Below, in pieces: positions 57,077 to 64,000 of a stretch of DNA of 64,000 nucleotides. The DNA lies in NCBI GenBank assembly GCA_963703175.1, contig OY969794.1:1922001-1986000 (forward strand). The letters run 5' to 3'. The stretch is from VRUE01 sp963703175 (lineage in GTDB: Bacteria > Actinomycetota > Thermoleophilia > Solirubrobacterales > 70-9). The position numbers were made by a program, and so were the translations under genes. The notes under the pieces are model-generated. The model saw only the letters and a program-made list of their open reading frames with translations, ran no database searches and had not been told where the DNA came from. Within the stretch, counting starts at the first letter, position 1; each line of letters starts with the position of its first letter.

Positions 57077-58726
57077 ATGGGCAAGCTCGCAACTATCGCC
57101 GCGGCGGTGCAGCAGAAAGCCGCGGACAAAGCGTTCGAGGTCAAGGTGCTGCACGAGGCTGGCATCCTCGCCATGCACCGTCCCGACAAGTCGGCGAAGG
57201 TCGTCTCCGCTTTCGTTCGTTGGGGGGCCTCGCCGGCCCTCGGCATCACGACCGCGTCGATCCATCACCCGCACGAGACGGCGCTGATCGACGAACGCGG
57301 CTCGCTCAGTTTCGAACAGCTACAGCGCCGCTCAAACGCGCTTGCCCACGCCTTTGAGCGGATGGGAATTGGCCACGGCGACGGGATCGGGATCATGTGC
57401 CGCAACCACCGCGGCTTCATTGAGGTGACGCTTGCCGCCGCCAAGATTGGCGCCAGCGCGCTTTACCTCAACACGATGTTCGCCGGGCCGCAGCTGGTCG
57501 AGGTGACGCGCCGCGAGGGACCCAAGGCGCTGGTCTACGACGAAGAGTTTGCCGGGCTGCTCGACGGTGTCGACGAGGGCATCCAGCGAGTCGTCGCCTG
57601 GGCCGATGGCGAGCCCGAGGGGCCGACGCTCGACTCGCTGATCGCCTCCGCCCCCGATTCGGACCTGAAACCGCCGCCCGACAAGCCCCGCTTCGTCATC
57701 CTCACCTCAGGTACGACCGGGACGCCGAAGGGCGCCCAACGTTCCAGTCCAGACGGGCTGCTCGCGATGGCGGCGATCATCGACAGGATCCCCTACCGCA
57801 GTCGCGACACGATGATGATCGCGGCGCCGCTCTTCCACTCCTGGGGCTTCTTCCACTTCATCATGAGCCTGCCGACCGCCTCGACGATCGTCTTGCGGCG
57901 GCGCTTCGATCCCGAGGGGACGCTGCAAGCCGTGCAGGAGCACCGCGCCAACGTGCTGGCGGTGGTCCCGGTGATGCTCCAGCGCATCCTGCAGCTGCCC
58001 GACCAGACGCTCGCCTCCTACGACCTCTCCTCGCTGCGGATCACCTCGCTCTCCGGTTCGGCCCTGCCGGGCGAGCTGGCGCTCGAGTGGATGGACCGCT
58101 TCGGCGACAACATCTACAACCTCTACGGCTCGACCGAGGTCGCTTACGCGACCGTCGCCACCCCGGGCGAACTGCGGACTGCGCCCGGAACGGCCGGGCG
58201 GCCGCCGAGGGGCACTGTCGTCCGCCTCTACGACGAAGCCGGGCGCGAGGTGCCGCGAGGCGACGTCGGCCGCATCTTCGTCGGCAACGAGATGTCCTTC
58301 GAGGGCTACACCGGCGGTGGCGGCAAGGATGAGATCGATGGTCTGCTGAGTAGCGGTGACGTCGGCCACCTCGACGCCGGCGGCCGCCTCTTCATCGACG
58401 GCCGCGACGACGAGATGATCGTCTCCGGCGGCGAGAACGTCTTTCCGCGCGAGGTCGAGGACCTTCTCGCCGACCACGACGCCGTGGTCGAGGTGGCCGT
58501 GATCGGGGTTGACGACGAGGAGTATGGACAGCGACTGAAAGCGTTCGTCGTCGTGGCCGAGGAGGCCGAGGTCTCCGACGAAGAGCTGAAAGCCCACGTC
58601 AAGGCGCACCTGGCCGGCTACAAGGCCCCGCGCGAAATCGAGTTTATGCCAGAGCTGCCGCGCAACGCGACGGGGAAGATCCTGAAGAAGGATCTGCACG
58701 CGCGCGAGGCCGAGAAGTCGGCGTAG
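57077..58726 (+). CDS. Acyl-CoA synthetase (AMP-forming)
   Basis: 549 residues of the ANL superfamily. The ATP loop is VILTSGTTGTPKGAQRSS, the A5 motif NLYGSTEVAYATVATPGE, the Asp hinge LFIDGRDDEMIVSGGENVFP, and the C-terminal lysine PRNATGKILKKDL. The N-terminus has a helical lead that is usual in FadD-like enzymes of actinobacteria. Fatty acid activation for beta-oxidation is likely, perhaps feeding the fusion enzyme at 19784 in the same genome. The acyl length is unknown. Confidence 0.9.
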   Translation: MGKLATIAAAVQQKAADKAFEVKVLHEAGILAMHRPDKSAKVVSAFVRWGASPALGITTASIHHPHETALIDERGSLSFEQLQRRSNALAHAFERMGIGHGDGIGIMCRNHRGFIEVTLAAAKIGASALYLNTMFAGPQLVEVTRREGPKALVYDEEFAGLLDGVDEGIQRVVAWADGEPEGPTLDSLIASAPDSDLKPPPDKPRFVILTSGTTGTPKGAQRSSPDGLLAMAAIIDRIPYRSRDTMMIAAPLFHSWGFFHFIMSLPTASTIVLRRRFDPEGTLQAVQEHRANVLAVVPVMLQRILQLPDQTLASYDLSSLRITSLSGSALPGELALEWMDRFGDNIYNLYGSTEVAYATVATPGELRTAPGTAGRPPRGTVVRLYDEAGREVPRGDVGRIFVGNEMSFEGYTGGGGKDEIDGLLSSGDVGHLDAGGRLFIDGRDDEMIVSGGENVFPREVEDLLADHDAVVEVAVIGVDDEEYGQRLKAFVVVAEEAEVSDEELKAHVKAHLAGYKAPREIEFMPELPRNATGKILKKDLHAREAEKSA

Positions 58727-58822
58727 ACATTTCAGTTGGGTCTATCGGGTAAGCGCTAATTGCGGAGATTTGAGACCGCGACCGGTGGCATTGCTTCCGG
58801 GTCGAGTAGTAGGTTGCGGTGA

Positions 58823-59680
58823 ATGGCTGAACCCGCCGTCAAGCTGAACGGAATTGCCGAGGCGACCGAGCAGATGCACGGGGTCGCGAAGCACGCCCTG
58901 GAGTGGGTGCGGAAAAGCGAGGAGCGAGTTTCTGCGGCCGAGAAGAGCCGCGACGAGATCAAAGTGCGGGCCAAGGCGACGCTGGCAAGGCTGGGAGAGC
59001 AGGGTCGCGAGCGAATCGCTGCCGAGCGAGCGAAGCGTCGCGCGGTCGAGTCTCGCGTGGCCCATGCCGAAGAGAGCCGCAACCGCGCCGAGAAGGCGTT
59101 CGAGCGGGCGCAAAAGCGTTCCGAGGCCGACCGCGAGTCCTTCGCCACCCAACTGACCGCAAGTAGGGCACAGGCCGACCAGGCCACGGCCCAGGCTGTA
59201 AAGCGGACCGAAGAAGAGGCTTCGAAGCGAACTGGTGAGGTGCTCGAAAAGGCGCAGGCGGAGGCAGATCGGCGCGTCGCCGCAGCCGAGCAGCGCGCCG
59301 CGGAGGCCGAGCAGCGCGCCGAGGAGTCCCACCAGATTGCTGTTCGGCTTGAGGCTGAGATCGAGGAGCGGGTGATGCAGGGCACCGTGGACGTCCGTCG
59401 CGAGGCCGACGAGCGGGTCCGCAAGCTGATCGAGAAGGTCGAAGGCGAGGCCACCGAGAAGGCTCGGGCACGGGCTGAGGAGCAGCTGCAGGCCGAGTCG
59501 GAGCGGATCCGGGGCCAGGCCGAGCAGCGCGAGGAGCGATTGCGCCATGCCGCCGAGGACGAGATCAAGGCCAGCGCCAAACGGGCGCGGCGCGAGGTGC
59601 TTGCCGCGGCCGACGAGACCGCGCCGACGTGGGCTCGTAACGACGCCTCGCCCTCGGGCGCGGGCTACCGCACCTTCTAG
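58823..59680 (+). CDS. Ala/Glu/Arg-rich coiled-coil hypothetical protein
   Basis: 285 residues, nearly all one long charged helix: SEERVSAAEKSRDEIKVRAK, then ARLGEQGRERIAAERAKRRA, EESRNRAEKAFERAQKRSEA, AAAEQRAAEAEQRAEESHQI and EGEATEKARARAEEQLQAES. No membrane segment or known domain. Such proteins can scaffold or belong to DivIVA-like cell-pole systems, but there is no motif for this. The gap before it (58727-58822) shows nothing clear. Confidence 0.6.
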   Translation: MAEPAVKLNGIAEATEQMHGVAKHALEWVRKSEERVSAAEKSRDEIKVRAKATLARLGEQGRERIAAERAKRRAVESRVAHAEESRNRAEKAFERAQKRSEADRESFATQLTASRAQADQATAQAVKRTEEEASKRTGEVLEKAQAEADRRVAAAEQRAAEAEQRAEESHQIAVRLEAEIEERVMQGTVDVRREADERVRKLIEKVEGEATEKARARAEEQLQAESERIRGQAEQREERLRHAAEDEIKASAKRARREVLAAADETAPTWARNDASPSGAGYRTF

Positions 59681-59700
59681 TCCCCTCTAGCATCCGCCTG

Positions 59701-61107
59701 ATGCGAGAGGTGCGGATCAGGGACACGCTGAGCGGCGAGCTGCGCTCGCTCGATGCCGACGACGAGATCGGCATCTACGCCTGCGGTCCCACGGTCTACA
59801 GCCGGATCCACATCGGCAACGCACGGCCCTTCGTCACCTTCTCGCTTCTGGCTCGGTTTCTGAAGTCGGAGGGATACAAGACGCGCCTTGTCATCAACGT
59901 CACCGATATCAACGACAAGATCTATGTGGCGGCCGGGGCAGCGGGGGAACCCTCTGCCGGGTTCGCCGAGCGGATGACCCAGGCTTATTTCGAGGACACC
60001 GATCGCCTTGGCATTGGGCGTCCTGACGCTGAGCCGCTGGCGACGAAGACGATTGAGGGCATTGTCGCTTTGATCGGCGATTTGGTCGAGGCCGACCATG
60101 CTTATGAGTCCGGCGGCGACGTCTACTTTCGGGTGCGCAGCTTTGAGGGCTACGGCAAGCTCTCCAACCGTCGTGCCGAGGACATGGACCAGGGCGAGGA
60201 GGCGGGCTCGGCCTCGCTCAAGGAGGATGCGCTCGACTTCGCCCTCTGGAAGGCACACAAGGAGGGCGAGGACACGCATTGGGACTCGCCTTGGGGGCCG
60301 GGACGTCCTGGCTGGCACATTGAGTGCTCGGCGATGGCCGAGGCCGAGCTGGGCCCGTCCTTTGCCATCCACGGCGGCGGTTCCGATCTCGTCTTCCCCC
60401 ATCACGAGAACGAGATCGCCCAGTCCGAGGCGGCGGGGCGGCCCTTCGCCCGCCTCTGGATGCACAACGGGATGATCGAGACCGACGCCGAGAAGATGTC
60501 GAAGTCGGAGGGCAACATCTTTCAGCTCGCTGAGGCGCTCGATCGCTATGGACGCGAGGCGGTCGTGGCGTACCTGGTCTCGGGGCACTACCGACAGCCG
60601 TTGGCTTTTGGGGCCGAGCAGATGGAGCAGGCGGTCGCTCAGGTTGAGCGATTGCGGAATTTCTTTCGCGAGCATCCCGTTGGCGCTGCTGGGGTGGATG
60701 GCGACAGGGGGGAGGCGGGGGAGGTCTTGTCGGAGCAACAGCGGGGAGGCTCCGCCAAGACCTCCCCCGCCTCCCGGATCGACGCCTTTCGCGAGGCTCT
60801 GGCCGACGACTTCAACACGCCGCGGGCGATGGCTGAGGTGTTTGAGCTGGTGGGAGAGGCGAATCGGAGTGAGGTGCGGGGCGCTCCCGAGGCATTGCTG
60901 GAGATGCTGGAGCTTGTTGGGCTTGAGTCGCTGGCGAGCGCTGAGGAGGGGGCTGGCGATGAGGCGGAGGACCTGCTGGGTGAGCGTGAGCAGGCGCGTG
61001 CCGCTAAGGACTTTGCTCGTGCTGACGAGATTCGTGACCGGCTGGCTGAACTGGGCTGGGAAGTTCGTGATTCGGCCGATGGAGCGCGATTGGTGCCCAA
61101 GTCGTGA
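59701..61107 (+). CDS. cysS: Cysteinyl-tRNA synthetase, with a 22-residue palindrome-encoded insert
   Basis: 468 residues. Class I core: IYACGPTVYSRIHIGNARPF (zinc Cys and HIGH), INVTDINDKI, HIECSAMAEAELGPSFAIHG, GGSDLVFPHHENEIAQ (zinc ligands) and TDAEKMSKSEGN (KMSKS). DFNTPRAMAEVFELVGEANR starts the anticodon domain. In the linker before it, residues about 337-358 (GEAGEVLSEQQRGGSAKTSP) are not family sequence and are encoded by a perfect 20-bp palindrome in frame. The stop overlaps the rlmB start (GTGA). Confidence 0.95.
   Translation: MREVRIRDTLSGELRSLDADDEIGIYACGPTVYSRIHIGNARPFVTFSLLARFLKSEGYKTRLVINVTDINDKIYVAAGAAGEPSAGFAERMTQAYFEDTDRLGIGRPDAEPLATKTIEGIVALIGDLVEADHAYESGGDVYFRVRSFEGYGKLSNRRAEDMDQGEEAGSASLKEDALDFALWKAHKEGEDTHWDSPWGPGRPGWHIECSAMAEAELGPSFAIHGGGSDLVFPHHENEIAQSEAAGRPFARLWMHNGMIETDAEKMSKSEGNIFQLAEALDRYGREAVVAYLVSGHYRQPLAFGAEQMEQAVAQVERLRNFFREHPVGAAGVDGDRGEAGEVLSEQQRGGSAKTSPASRIDAFREALADDFNTPRAMAEVFELVGEANRSEVRGAPEALLEMLELVGLESLASAEEGAGDEAEDLLGEREQARAAKDFARADEIRDRLAELGWEVRDSADGARLVPKS
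60710..60775. repeat. 66-nt palindrome inserted in frame inside cysS
   Basis: Perfect 20-bp arms (GGGAGGCGGGGGAGGTCTTG and complement) around a 26-nt loop with a further CGGAGC/GCTCCG pair. Its 66 nt equals 22 codons, so the reading frame is kept. It codes for Gly/Glu/Ser-rich residues in the linker between the catalytic and anticodon domains. Confidence 0.85.
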
Positions 61108-61790
61108 GCTCGGCTGTCGACGGTCAGATCATCTATGGGCGCCGGCCGGTCGAGGAGGCGGAGCTGGGGAGGCGGCGTGTGCGTCGCGCCTGGCGGGTGC
61201 CGGAGACCTCGCCAGAGGAGCTGGAGCAGCTTTGCGGCTCACCCGACCACCAGGGTGTCGTCGCTGAGGTCGATCCCTACCCATATGCGGACCGGAACGC
61301 TCTCTTAAGGCGCGAGGGTGCACTGCTTGTCGCACTCGATCAGGTTCAGGACCCGCGCAACCTCGGGGCCGTCTGCCGCTCGGCCGAGTTCGCCGGTGCG
61401 GCCGGCGTCGTCATCCCCGAACGCCGCTCGGCCGAGGTGACCGCGGTCGTCTGCAAGGCATCGGCCGGCGCGATCGAGCACCTCGACATCGCCCGCGTCC
61501 GCAATCTCGCTGACTGGCTCGCCGAGGCAAAGCAGGCGGGCTTCTGGATCTGGGGCGCCGACGCCGAGGCTGACCAAGCCCCCTGGAACGTCGACCTGAA
61601 TGGGCCGACCGTCCTCGTGCTGGGCGGCGAGGGCAAAGGAATCCGCCCTCGCGTCGCTTCAGCTTGTGACGGTCTCGTCGCATTGCCGCGCGCCGGATCA
61701 ATCGACTCGCTCAACGTCTCCTCAGCTGCCGCCGCACTGCTATTCGAGGCTGTCCGCCAGCGCTCCCCCCGCGACAGGACCCGCGGCTGA
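61104..61790 (+). CDS. rlmB: 23S rRNA (guanosine-2'-O-)-methyltransferase RlmB-like (SpoU family)
   Basis: 228 residues from GTG 61104. The N-terminal substrate-binding part (QIIYGRRPVEEAELGRRRVR) is followed by the SPOUT knot methyltransferase: ALDQVQDPRNLGAVCRSAEF, VVIPERRSAEVTAVVCKASA, VLVLGGEGKGIRPRVASACD, VALPRAGSIDSLNVSSAAAA. It is the TrmH/RlmB type. Coupled to cysS as in many Gram-positive bacteria. Either G2251 of 23S rRNA or a tRNA is the target. Confidence 0.9.
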   Translation: MSSAVDGQIIYGRRPVEEAELGRRRVRRAWRVPETSPEELEQLCGSPDHQGVVAEVDPYPYADRNALLRREGALLVALDQVQDPRNLGAVCRSAEFAGAAGVVIPERRSAEVTAVVCKASAGAIEHLDIARVRNLADWLAEAKQAGFWIWGADAEADQAPWNVDLNGPTVLVLGGEGKGIRPRVASACDGLVALPRAGSIDSLNVSSAAAALLFEAVRQRSPRDRTRG

Positions 61791-61810
61791 GGGTTTCGTG
61801 CCGCAGCCCG

Positions 61811-61863
61811 AATTGCAGAAATCCGCAATTTGGGGTTGACAGAACTCCGCTGGGCAGTAAGAC
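61811..61863 (+). promoter_or_regulatory. Promoter and AT-rich dyad for the sigma factor gene
   Basis: TTGACA at 61836-61841 with TAAGAC at 61858 (16-bp spacer). Just before it lies the dyad AATTGC-AGAAATCC-GCAATT (61811-61830), a possible operator. The transcript would have a leader of about 105 nt. This is the clearest sigma-70-type promoter I see in the window. Confidence 0.6.
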
Positions 61864-61976
61864 TACGCCGCCAACAAGGGTGAACCTCAGCTTGAGTCTG
61901 AGATTCTTCCCGTCAATCAGGGCGCCACAGGGGAGGTACCGGCGCCACGACCCTTCATCTCAAAGGAGAAGGATCT

Positions 61977-62684
61977 GTGGCTCTATCGTCGCCGACCCAG
62001 GAGTTGCGACTCCCCAGCGGGCATTTCAACGGCTCTACCCGGCCGAGCATTAACCCTCAACCTGAGCTTGATGATCATTATCTGGTCGCCCTCGCCAAGG
62101 AGGGACGAACCGACGCCTACGACACGATCGTGCGGCGCTACCGCGGATTCGTCCGCCTTAAGGCTTCGTCCTATTTCCTCCTTGGGGGAGAGAGCGACGA
62201 TCTGATCCAAGAAGGGCTGCTCGGCCTCTACAAGGCGATTCGCGACTATCGCAGCGATCGCGAGTCGAGCTTCCGCAGCTTCGCCGAGCTCTGCATCACC
62301 CGCCAGATCATCACCGCGGTGAAGACGGCGACCCGCAACAAGCACACGCCGCTCAACCAGTACGTCTCCTTCAGCCAGACGCCGGCCGCGGCGGGCGATT
62401 CGGACACGACCCTCGACGAGATCCTGCCCGGCCCGACCGTCTCGGACCCGGTAAACCAGGTGATCGCCACTGAAGAGCTGGAGAGTCTCGTCTCTTGCCT
62501 CTCCGGCACTTCGGGTGTCCTCTCTGACCTAGAGAGCCGCGTCCTCTCCCTTTACCTCGACGGCCACTCCTATGAGGCGACGGCCGAGCGCCTCGAGTGC
62601 GACACCAAGACCGTCGACAACGCCCTCCAGCGCGTAAAGCGCAAGGTGGCCGCTCATCTGGACTCACGCGAGGTGCCCGCCTAA
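61977..62684 (+). CDS. sigH: RNA polymerase sigma factor, SigH/sigma-70 group
   Basis: 235 residues from GTG 61977, behind AAAGGAGAAGG. Region 2: DDHYLVALAKEGRTDAYDTI, VRRYRGFVRLKASSYFLLGG, ESDDLIQEGLLGLYKAIRDY and FAELCITRQIITAVKTATRN. Region 4: VLSDLESRVLSLYLDGHSYE, ATAERLECDTKTVDNALQRV, KRKVAAHL. The closest group is Bacillus SigH-like factors, found as a housekeeping relative in Thermoleophilia. There is no anti-sigma gene next to it. The targets are unknown. Confidence 0.9.
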   Translation: MALSSPTQELRLPSGHFNGSTRPSINPQPELDDHYLVALAKEGRTDAYDTIVRRYRGFVRLKASSYFLLGGESDDLIQEGLLGLYKAIRDYRSDRESSFRSFAELCITRQIITAVKTATRNKHTPLNQYVSFSQTPAAAGDSDTTLDEILPGPTVSDPVNQVIATEELESLVSCLSGTSGVLSDLESRVLSLYLDGHSYEATAERLECDTKTVDNALQRVKRKVAAHLDSREVPA

Positions 62685-62690
62685 GGGTCG

Positions 62691-64000
62691 CTAGGGCAGC
62701 AGCTGGTAGCGGAAGACACTGGTCGAGTGCAGCGTGTCCGCAGGGTTCAGGTTCGAACCACGTGAGTCGAAGGCGACATAGCGACCGTCGCCAGAGATCG
62801 CTGGGTTGGCGGAGGGCGCATTTGCGGCGGGGCCGTTATCGGTAGCGCGGGAGGCGAGAAAGACGCGGCCGCTGCTCATGTCGCGGACGAAGACGTCGGG
62901 GATCGTGCTGTCGTCCGCCGGGCCGAGGTTGCTCGCGTAGGACTCGAAGGCGACGTAGCGCCCGTCGGTCGAGATCGAGGGACTGGAGGAGTCGCCGCTC
63001 CCCGCGGCGCCGTGCTTGCCCTGGCCGCGTGAGACGAGCAGCGTGCGATTCGTCTTCAGGTCGCGAATGAAGACGTCTTCGACGCTGTCCTTGTCGATGT
63101 GGCTGAGGTTCTTCGCTTTACTGGCGAAGGCGACGTAGCGGCCGTTGGCCGAGATGACTGGCAGCTTGCAGTCGTCGGCCGCGAGCGAGCCGTGGCGACC
63201 GTTAGCCCGTGAGACGTAGGCCGTCCGCTTCCCTTTCATGTCGCGCACCGCGACCTCAAGCGCATTGCTGTGGTGGAGGTGAGCCCCGGTGAGAAAGGCG
63301 ACCCAGCGCCCGTGGGCGGAGATCGAAGGCGTGAAGCCACCGTTGAACGGACCGCCGGGGTGAAGGCGCAGCGACGCCACCGGCGTGGTGGTATGCCGGC
63401 GCAGGTCGCGGACGAAGATGCCCCCGTAGGAGCCATGGAGGAAGTTGGTCGCCTGGGCCTGGAAGGCGACGTAGTGGCCGTCGGCGGAGATCGAGGGAAG
63501 GTTGGAGTCCTCGTTGCCACCATCTCCCTTGGCGCCGTTTGCCCGCGAGACGAGGTCAACCCGGCCAGTCGAGCGGTCGAAGACAAAGATGTCACGCACC
63601 GGGAAGGTGTCGCCGGCCAGCGTGGTCGACGAGTTGTGGTCTTCGGAGCTGAGGTCCGGGTCCTCCGAGGCGAAGGCGAGATAGCGCCCGCTGGCGGAGA
63701 TTGACGGGGAGCCAGCGGCGAACTCGATGCCGTGTTCGCTACGTCCGTGCGGGATATCGACGGGGATGACGGGGCCGCCGATGCTGCGTAGGAAGACGCC
63801 CGTTCCCGACGCGCCAGGTTCGCTTTCGTCGGGGATGTCGCCGACGAAAGCGATAAAGCTGCCGTCGCTCGAGATCGCCGGGTTGATCTGCTCGGGCGGG
63901 AAGTGCGACCCGCCGGCGCCACTGGGCTCGGAGACCAGCAGGGTGGTGCCGGCAGCGCCGAGTGAGGCGGCGGCGAGGACGAGCGCGGCGGTCGCGACTG
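62691..64000 (-). CDS. Exported TolB/PD40-like beta-propeller protein, start cut off by the window end
   Basis: The frame is open to the right edge. The visible N-terminal part is a signal sequence, VATAALVLAAASLGAAGTTL, followed by the mature part HFPPEQINPAISSDGSFIAF. The rest is a set of repeats, each with a PSISADGRYVAFxS-like strand followed by DVFVRDL and a list of conditions: AISSDGSFIAF, SISASGRYLAFAS, SISADGHYVAFQA, SISAHGRWVAFLT, VISANGRYVAFASKA, SISTDGRYVAFESYA, AISGDGRYVAFDS. That is a WD40-like (PD40/TolB) propeller of at least seven blades. The role is unknown. Confidence 0.85.
   Translation of the reverse strand, partial: VATAALVLAAASLGAAGTTLLVSEPSGAGGSHFPPEQINPAISSDGSFIAFVGDIPDESEPGASGTGVFLRSIGGPVIPVDIPHGRSEHGIEFAAGSPSISASGRYLAFASEDPDLSSEDHNSSTTLAGDTFPVRDIFVFDRSTGRVDLVSRANGAKGDGGNEDSNLPSISADGHYVAFQAQATNFLHGSYGGIFVRDLRRHTTTPVASLRLHPGGPFNGGFTPSISAHGRWVAFLTGAHLHHSNALEVAVRDMKGKRTAYVSRANGRHGSLAADDCKLPVISANGRYVAFASKAKNLSHIDKDSVEDVFIRDLKTNRTLLVSRGQGKHGAAGSGDSSSPSISTDGRYVAFESYASNLGPADDSTIPDVFVRDMSSGRVFLASRATDNGPAANAPSANPAISGDGRYVAFDSRGSNLNPADTLHSTSVFRYQLLP

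Overview
The window is GC-rich, densely packed chromosomal DNA from an actinobacterium. The gene set (CarD, DisA, ClpC, SigH-type sigma factor, F420-type luciferase-like oxidoreductases, ergothioneine genes, class II fructose bisphosphatase, type III glutamine synthetase) and codon use suggest the Thermoleophilia/Solirubrobacterales branch. That placement is an inference from gene content, not from a marker-gene tree. I see no rRNA, tRNA, CRISPR array, integrase or insertion-sequence transposase.

Layout. 1-16.4 kb: mixed metabolism (a cut-off DUF559 protein, an exported hypothetical, an SDR, the ergothioneine pair egtB-egtD, an orphan HipA-like kinase, glpX, two LLM-family oxidoreductases, an amine oxidase, rlmN, a P450, a frameshifted phosphoesterase and a collagen-like exported protein). 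16.4-27.5 kb: nitrogen and stress (type III glutamine synthetase, CorA, a dehydrogenase/hydratase fusion, a sirtuin, Amt, a LysR regulator with a universal stress protein, a HAD phosphatase). 27.5-29.6 kb: a small accessory patch with two ArsR-like winged-helix regulators, a possible 19-residue peptide gene, a start-less HTH fragment and a frameshifted duplicate of the HAD phosphatase C-terminus. 29.6-36.3 kb: a three-module cell-wall hydrolase, a nucleoside phosphorylase, a MerR-adenylate cyclase and tilS. 36.3-49.1 kb: a housekeeping block (hpt, ftsH, folP-folB-folK, coaX, dusB, greA, lysS, clpC). 49.2-51.9 kb: an aldo/keto reductase and an MFS exporter between clpC and disA. 52-64 kb: disA-carD-ispD, DUF389 with a tiny membrane partner, a PHP phosphatase, ispF, an acyl-CoA ligase, cysS-rlmB, a SigH-type sigma factor and a cut-off beta-propeller protein.

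The most unusual structure is a set of palindromic elements in the short gaps between genes. Three families have more than one copy. Family 1 has five copies of about 50 bp with a conserved core reading GTACCCATAGTGGCCTC, families 2 and 3 have two copies each of about 93-114 bp. Inside a family the core is conserved, while the stem sequence changes on both arms together so that pairing is kept. Several elements abut or contain the stop codon of the neighbouring gene, one fills the whole ftsH-folP gap, and an unrelated 66-nt palindrome sits in frame inside cysS. These look like an undescribed REP/MITE-like or structured-RNA repeat system.

Co-working sets visible here: egtB-egtD (histidine to the ergothioneine precursor); folP-folB-folK (folate); ispD and ispF (MEP isoprenoid pathway); glutamine synthetase and Amt (ammonium uptake and assimilation); disA with carD (c-di-AMP and transcription control); cysS-rlmB, lysS, dusB, tilS, greA and rlmN (translation and transcription).
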